Below, one piece after another: positions 30,801 to 33,956 of a DNA stretch of 33,956 nucleotides; position 1 is the first letter of the stretch; every line of letters starts with the position of its first letter. The stretch comes from JAITMY01 sp031549685 (GTDB lineage Bacteria > Bacteroidota > Bacteroidia > Bacteroidales > UBA932). The position numbers and the translations under genes are program-made. The notes under the pieces are model-generated. The model worked only from the letters and a program-made list of their open reading frames with translations, was not told the DNA's origin and searched no databases. The stretch is taken from NCBI GenBank assembly GCA_031549685.1, contig JAVBPG010000038.1:1-33956 (forward strand), in the 5' to 3' direction.

Positions 30801-30864
30801 CCGTTGATGCAATGGCAAATGCAAGCCACCCAAAAATTAGGTTTAACCTCTTGTAGTTCTGCAT
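27829..30864 (-). CDS. DUF2723 membrane protein, candidate O-mannosyltransferase-like glycosyltransferase
   Basis: The 1011-residue protein opens with the DUF2723 pattern: a first helix (LIFGWLAFAIASTVYLMTIEP), then TSSFWDCGEFIACSFKLLVGHPPGAPLFLTIARLF, where the D-x-GE motif in the first loop corresponds to the acidic catalytic site of GT-C glycosyltransferases. About ten to twelve helices fill residues 1-320 and 500-610. The rest is a large extracytoplasmic domain with LFTYGDNDTFPLWYIQEVEGVRTDVRIMNLSYI, and the C-terminus is helical and TPR-like. The human relative TMEM260 is an O-mannosyltransferase. A role in protein O-glycosylation in the envelope is inferred, not shown. Confidence 0.88.
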   Translation of the reverse strand: MQNYKRLNLIFGWLAFAIASTVYLMTIEPTSSFWDCGEFIACSFKLLVGHPPGAPLFLTIARLFTIVNPSHAALMVNIMSALASGFTILFLFWSLTHLMEKLYRQKDGAHSTFDMVVIFGSAFVGSLAYTFSDTFWFSAVEGEVYAMSSLFTAVVFWAILKWESEAEQSFANRWLVLIAYLMGLSIGVHLLNLLAIPAMVMVYYFKKYKVSTKGIIYASLAAVVILAVSLYGIIPWTWIVGSWFELLFVNGFGAPYNTGLLVYGVLLFSALGYTIWYTYKKGKRMVNIIAVCVTVMMLGYGSYAMVLVRSSANTSMDQNNPDNVFNLMGYLNREQYGDRPLVSGAYFNAPQPTGEQGAPVYAALNGRYEVVDHRTKLKYDERFTTLFPRMFSNQAEHAQFYKTWNGGFKGKPVRVQAEQGKAETVYVPTFAENLSFFFTYQVGYMYLRYFMWNFSGRQNDQQGHGDLTRGNWISGIPFIDNARLGDQSMLPDSMKNNPGRNKLYMLPLILGLAGMVFQYKRSKKDFTVLMLLFFFTGIAIVMYLNQSPLQPRERDYAYAGSFYAFAFWIGIGVAALAEGLRKLIKQPVVAGGVAFVASMLLVPCLMAKENWDDHNRSGRYLARDFAHNYLSSCKEQAVLFTYGDNDTFPLWYIQEVEGVRTDVRIMNLSYITADWYIEQMQQGYYQSKPLPMTLTPEKVAGNRRGFALTQNRISGPVDLKQGMDFVVSDDPSTKLRSNYSGQELLSYFPSKTLRLATNADNAVKAGIVSPSEKENLLPYIDFNPGDYIQRNSLAIIDLLANFNWERPIYWGVTVPPSYNMGLEKYFRNEGLANLLVPERAQPNDIYGAWTNADSAYDKLMNKFVYRNLNNPEVYYDENCLRMIATTRTAFMRAIYALISEGKNDKAKDLLNKYMEVFSRPALSYYYYAYSIVEAWYLVGEPERANQVSDMIAGDAEQMLRYYKSLSSKHRRMVEQDREFAQHNVVYLLQSAQRHGQAEQEKKLNDMLSMYR

Positions 30865-30952
30865 ACTATGTTTATTTTTTAGAAAAATATAATTTGCTAA
30901 AGTACGGATTTTTGTTGAAATATCAGCATTAACAACAGCTAATTAGCGCAGG

Positions 30953-30999
30953 GTGGAGATTTCTCCCCACGCTTCGCTACGTTCGAAATGGGGCGCTAC
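30953..30999. repeat. GTGGAGATTTCTCCCCAC hairpin and CTTCGCTACGTTCGAAATGG
   Basis: GTGGAGA pairs with TCTCCCCAC around a TT centre (30953-30970), followed by GCTTCGCTACGTTCGAAATG, a degenerate inverted repeat. It lies in the 263-bp divergent gap between DUF2723 and the porin gene, and the rest of the gap is AT-rich. Confidence 0.6.
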
Positions 31000-31073
31000 G
31001 TAAAAACAAAACTTCTCCCTACTTGTTATGAGCAAGCTGCCGTTTTAACACAAAAATTACCTACATCTTGCGA

Positions 31074-31104
31074 TTGTGCGCTTTTGTGTAACCCAATACT
31101 TTTG
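31074..31104 (+). promoter_or_regulatory. Promoter for the porin-imelysin pair
   Basis: TTG at 31074-31076 and TACTTTTG at 31097-31104, 20 nt apart, match the -33/-7 pattern. The ATG is at 31128. No Fur-like box could be identified by eye. Confidence 0.7.
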
Positions 31105-31127
31105 CGGTACACAAACGATGTTACCCA

Positions 31128-32420
31128 ATGAGGAAGTTTTTTTCGCTGCTTTTTTTCATTTTCACAGCCACCGCCATTTTTGCGCAGAGCTCCACCAATG
31201 ACAGCCTTTTTATAACAAGAAGCATCGCCCAGCGATTTACCGTCGGCGGATACGGCGAGGTCGTGATGCAGCGCATGTTCTACAGCGACAACGTGTCGCG
31301 CTACTCCTACCCCGAAAGCTACCAAAACGCCACGCACGGCCGGGTTGACTTGCCCCACGTGGTGCTGTACATGAGCTACGATTTTGGTCGCGGATGGAAA
31401 GTTTCGACCGAGCTGGAGTATGAGCACGGCGGTACCGGCGCCACCTACGAAATAGAAAATGCCGAGGCCGGTGAGTACGAGGTGGAAATTGAAAAGGGCG
31501 GCGAGGTAGCGCTGGAGCAGTTTTGGATCGAAAAAAGTTTTTCGCGCTACGCCAACCTGCGCATGGGGCACATGATAGTGCCCGTGGGGCTTACCAACCA
31601 GTACCACATGCCAACGGAATTTTTCACGGCCCTCCGCCCCGAGGAGGAAAGCAGCCTGTTGCCCTGCACGTGGCACGAAACCGGCGTCAGCTTTTGGGGG
31701 CGCACCAGCGCGTGGCGCTACGAGGTGCAATTCCTTGCCGGGCTTGATGCGGAGCGGTTCAGCAACTACGGCTGGATTTCGGGCGGGTCGACCTCGCCCT
31801 ACGAATTTAAAATTGCCAACGCCTACGCCGGAGCCTTTCGCATCGATAACTTTTCGGTGCCGGGGCTGCGCGTAGGCCTCAGCGGATACGTGGGCAACAG
31901 CGCCATAAACAGCCTGAAATCGGACAGGTACAACAAGGTAAATGCAACAGGCCTGGTAGGCGTAGGCGCGCTCGACGCCGTGTACAACGACCACAACGTG
32001 CTGGCGCGCGCCAACGTAATTTACGGCCACCTGGGCGACTCCTACGAAATTTCGACCGTCAACAAAAAGCTGCCCTCGGCAAGCCCCTCGCCCCGCACCG
32101 ACGTTGCCTCGGACGCGCTGAGCTACTACGTGGAGGCGGGCTACGATGTGATGTCGTTTTTCAAAAATCGGCCGTATAAGGGCGACAAGCTGTACCTGTA
32201 CGGGCACTACGGCTACTGCAACTCCATGTATAAAACCGCCGGCGGCATTTCGCCCAAAGGGTGGACGGAGAAAACGCACATCAGCGCAGGTATAAACTAC
32301 TTCCCCATGAGGGAGCTGGTAGTTAAGGCCGAGTACGCCCTGCGCAAGTATAATGCGCCGTACAACAACGAGCCCACAGTAACGCTGGGGGTTGGGTATG
32401 CGGGATTTTTTATGAGGTAA
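31128..32420 (+). CDS. Outer-membrane porin-like beta-barrel protein
   Basis: The 430-residue protein has a signal peptide (MRKFFSLLFFIFTATAIFAQ) and alternating hydrophobic/aromatic strands throughout, such as HVVLYMSYDFGRGWKVSTELEYEH and LVVKAEYALRKYNAPYNNEPTVTLGVGYAGFFMR, with the terminal aromatic pattern of a barrel. The N-terminal FTVGGYGEVVMQRMFYSD and LRMGHMIVPVGLTNQYHMP are similar to porins found next to imelysin genes in Bacteroidota. It probably forms an outer-membrane channel for the system whose lipoprotein follows 147 nt downstream. Substrate is unproven; iron or another metal is inferred from the imelysin partner. Confidence 0.85.
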   Translation: MRKFFSLLFFIFTATAIFAQSSTNDSLFITRSIAQRFTVGGYGEVVMQRMFYSDNVSRYSYPESYQNATHGRVDLPHVVLYMSYDFGRGWKVSTELEYEHGGTGATYEIENAEAGEYEVEIEKGGEVALEQFWIEKSFSRYANLRMGHMIVPVGLTNQYHMPTEFFTALRPEEESSLLPCTWHETGVSFWGRTSAWRYEVQFLAGLDAERFSNYGWISGGSTSPYEFKIANAYAGAFRIDNFSVPGLRVGLSGYVGNSAINSLKSDRYNKVNATGLVGVGALDAVYNDHNVLARANVIYGHLGDSYEISTVNKKLPSASPSPRTDVASDALSYYVEAGYDVMSFFKNRPYKGDKLYLYGHYGYCNSMYKTAGGISPKGWTEKTHISAGINYFPMRELVVKAEYALRKYNAPYNNEPTVTLGVGYAGFFMR

Positions 32421-32431
32421 AATTGACTTGT

Positions 32432-32526
32432 TATTGCAGGCTTGACCCGCAACCGAAGCTCGACGAAGTCAATCTTCAACCGGAAGCAAAACCTTTTGGC
32501 AGGAGATCCCGAATCAAGCTCGGGAT
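32432..32526. repeat. Repeat pair between porin and imelysin genes
   Basis: A degenerate ATTGCAGG...CCCGCAA (32432-32452), the words CGAAGCTCGACGAAGTCAAT, and a good ATCCCGA/TCGGGAT palindrome (32506-32526) follow the porin stop. This is the same pair of families as at 27066-27120 with an insert between them. Confidence 0.75.
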
Positions 32527-32567
32527 GACATACAATTGCTTTTTAATCATTCAAAAATAAAATTATT

Positions 32568-33776
32568 ATGACAACAAAAAATCTTTTCCAAAAAATCGGA
32601 ATGGGCGTTGTAAGCCTGATGGTCGCTACAAGTTTTTCAGCTTGCAATAACGACGATGAAGGTAATCCTAATGCCGATTTATATCAACTTATTACCAACG
32701 AAAATGCCGATGGCTCACACGATGCTGAATACAAGGCAATACTGGCCTCGTACGTTGACGAAACAGTGGTACCCACCTACAAAGCAATGGCCGAAGCTGC
32801 GCTTGAAATGCGCACCGCCAACCAAAGCCTAAAGAGCGGACAGTCGCCCAGCACCATTACCGCCGCCGCCAGCGCCTGGATGAAGGCGCGCATAGCGTGG
32901 GAAATGAGCGAGGCCTTCCTGTTTGGCCCCGTGGGCGAAAACGCTTTTGACATTGACGGACACATTGACTCGTGGCCGCTCGAAAAAGCGCTGATTGATG
33001 ATGAACTGACCAAAATTGAAAACGGCGCAACCCTTGACGGCAAAAAGGTGTGGAAGGATATGGATGCCGAAGTGATAGGTTTTCACGTAACGGAGTACCT
33101 GCTTTTCCGTGATGGGCAACCGCGTGCAAGCCTTACCGATGCTGAACTTACCTACCTTACCGCAGCCACCGATGCGCTGGTGTGGGACTGCGTGCTGGCC
33201 TACGTAGCCTGGGCCGGCGAGGAAAATGTTTCGCAGGACATAAAAGATGTATTCAACGAAAATTCCGATGTGGTAGCACGTCTTAACGAAACTCCCAACT
33301 ACAAAAACTTTGCCGCTACGCTTAAAAATGCAACCGGTATTTACAACGGCGAAATTAACGCTGCGCTGGCCGAAATTGCCACCGGGGCAGCCGACATTGC
33401 GGGCGAAGTAGGCGCTACAAAAATTGCCGCTCCGTACGACGACCAAAAGGTGGAGGAGGTGGAGTCGTGGTACAGCTGGCACTCGCTGGACGATTATCAA
33501 AACAACATCCGCAGCATCAAAAATGCCTACTTGGGCGGAATGGATGACAACTCGCGCAAAGCAAATTCGCTCAGCAACTTTGTAGCGCGTACACACCCCG
33601 ATCTCAATAGCCAGCTCAACGCACAAATAAACGATTGCCTTGCAAAAATCAAAAACATTGGCAAAGATGGAAAATCATTCTATGAGGTGGTGCGCGACCA
33701 AACCAACGAGGCCGAGGTGGAGGCAGCGGTGGAAAGTTGCGGTAGGCTTGAAAATTTATTCAAGAAAAAATCATAA
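32568..33776 (+). CDS. Imelysin-family (M75) lipoprotein
   Basis: The 402-residue protein has a lipoprotein signal ending FSAC (lipidated C26), followed by an acidic stretch (NNDDEGN). The imelysin hallmark G-x-H-x-x-E is intact at G171-F-H173-V-T-E176 (IGFHVTEYLLF), and SAWMKARIAWEMSEAFLFGPV and FEVV-type C-terminal helices match the all-helical two-domain fold. Family members bind iron at the cell surface or in the periplasm and occur in iron-uptake loci; proteolysis is doubtful. Likely co-transcribed with the porin upstream, forming an envelope metal-uptake pair. Confidence 0.93.
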   Translation: MTTKNLFQKIGMGVVSLMVATSFSACNNDDEGNPNADLYQLITNENADGSHDAEYKAILASYVDETVVPTYKAMAEAALEMRTANQSLKSGQSPSTITAAASAWMKARIAWEMSEAFLFGPVGENAFDIDGHIDSWPLEKALIDDELTKIENGATLDGKKVWKDMDAEVIGFHVTEYLLFRDGQPRASLTDAELTYLTAATDALVWDCVLAYVAWAGEENVSQDIKDVFNENSDVVARLNETPNYKNFAATLKNATGIYNGEINAALAEIATGAADIAGEVGATKIAAPYDDQKVEEVESWYSWHSLDDYQNNIRSIKNAYLGGMDDNSRKANSLSNFVARTHPDLNSQLNAQINDCLAKIKNIGKDGKSFYEVVRDQTNEAEVEAAVESCGRLENLFKKKS

Positions 33777-33859
33777 TTTAAGCTGGCACAAAGACATACC
33801 TCCAGTCCTCGATGGCTTATATAAAGTCTAATATATTTTTACAATATAAATAATAATTG

Positions 33860-33867
33860 TATCTTTG
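33860..33867 (+). promoter_or_regulatory. TATCTTTG -7 box for the gene at the window edge
   Basis: TATCTTTG ends 15 nt upstream of the ATG at 33883, in an AT-rich stretch, implying that this gene is transcribed separately from the imelysin gene. No -33 TTG is evident. Confidence 0.6.
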
Positions 33868-33882
33868 CATCAAAAAAAAGCG

Positions 33883-33956
33883 ATGTCAAAAGAACGGTTA
33901 TCGGTACAAGGCTCCTTGTCGAGCATCAAATCCCAGCTTCGCAAGGACGAAAAATT
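33883..33956 (+). CDS. N-terminal fragment of an unidentified protein
   Basis: ATG 33883 opens a frame (MSKERLSVQGSLSSIKSQLR, then KDEK) that runs off the window end. It is preceded by a good promoter box. The 24 residues are hydrophilic and have no signal peptide, so the product is probably cytosolic. I cannot recognise a family from this length, and nothing here links it functionally to the imelysin gene. Confidence 0.5.
   Translation, partial: MSKERLSVQGSLSSIKSQLRKDEK

Noticed and set aside
31026..32279. Long minus-strand open frame (417 codons) opposite the porin gene
   Set aside because: The plus strand encodes a coherent signal peptide and beta-barrel; the antisense product has no recognisable motifs and low-complexity His/Val/Ala composition typical of a shadow.

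Overview
The window looks like an ordinary chromosomal segment from a member of the Bacteroidota, probably order Bacteroidales. Evidence: repeated TAnnTTTG-type -7 promoter boxes (for example at 9544, 12709, 22085 and 31097), a Bacteroides-type N-acyl-ornithine carbamoyltransferase, a DUF2723 membrane protein, an imelysin lipoprotein paired with a porin, and an NfnAB-type flavoprotein pair. I see no rRNA, tRNA, CRISPR array, phage genes or intact insertion sequence. Species cannot be named from this sequence.

Layout. 1-6 kb: the 3' end of a fucose-isomerase-like gene, a frameshifted L,D-transpeptidase, a fused two-ATPase peptide-type ABC protein, an ArgE-like deacylase, a HEPT/MNT toxin-antitoxin pair immediately upstream of it, and a corrinoid-methyltransferase-like URO-D protein. 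6-9.4 kb: a hexuronate-type MFS transporter, a polytopic membrane protein and the N-acyl-ornithine carbamoyltransferase. 9.5-14 kb: a divergent block with a GNAT acyltransferase, argG, argC and a WecA/TagO-type glycan initiator. 14-17 kb: a BlaR1-like M56 metalloprotease with its BlaI-like repressor, a MITE-like element and an unrecognised protein. 17-21 kb: tdk, rsmI, an EEP-family phosphodiesterase and argD. 21-26.5 kb: an aldo/keto reductase, a beta-propeller protein, nfnB and nfnA. 26.6-31 kb: rpiB, a NodB deacetylase and DUF2723. 31-34 kb: porin, imelysin lipoprotein and the start of another gene.

How genes work together. Five genes (GNAT, argG, argC, argD, carbamoyltransferase) plus the ArgE-like deacylase give most of the N-acylated arginine route typical of Bacteroidota, in which N-acylornithine is carbamoylated and the resulting N-acylcitrulline is then deacylated. 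argB and argH are not in the window. The residue that sets acetyl versus succinyl preference in the carbamoyltransferase is threonine here, matching neither characterised type.

The most distinctive non-coding feature is that many intergenic gaps are filled by imperfect palindromes from several different 'word' families. These often run from the stop codon of one gene to the start of the next. One 290-bp element (16123-16412) has clear terminal inverted repeats. The best candidates for follow-up are this element, the palindrome families, the Thr90 carbamoyltransferase, the HEPT/MNT-argE arrangement, and the M56 protein with a non-beta-lactam-type sensor region.
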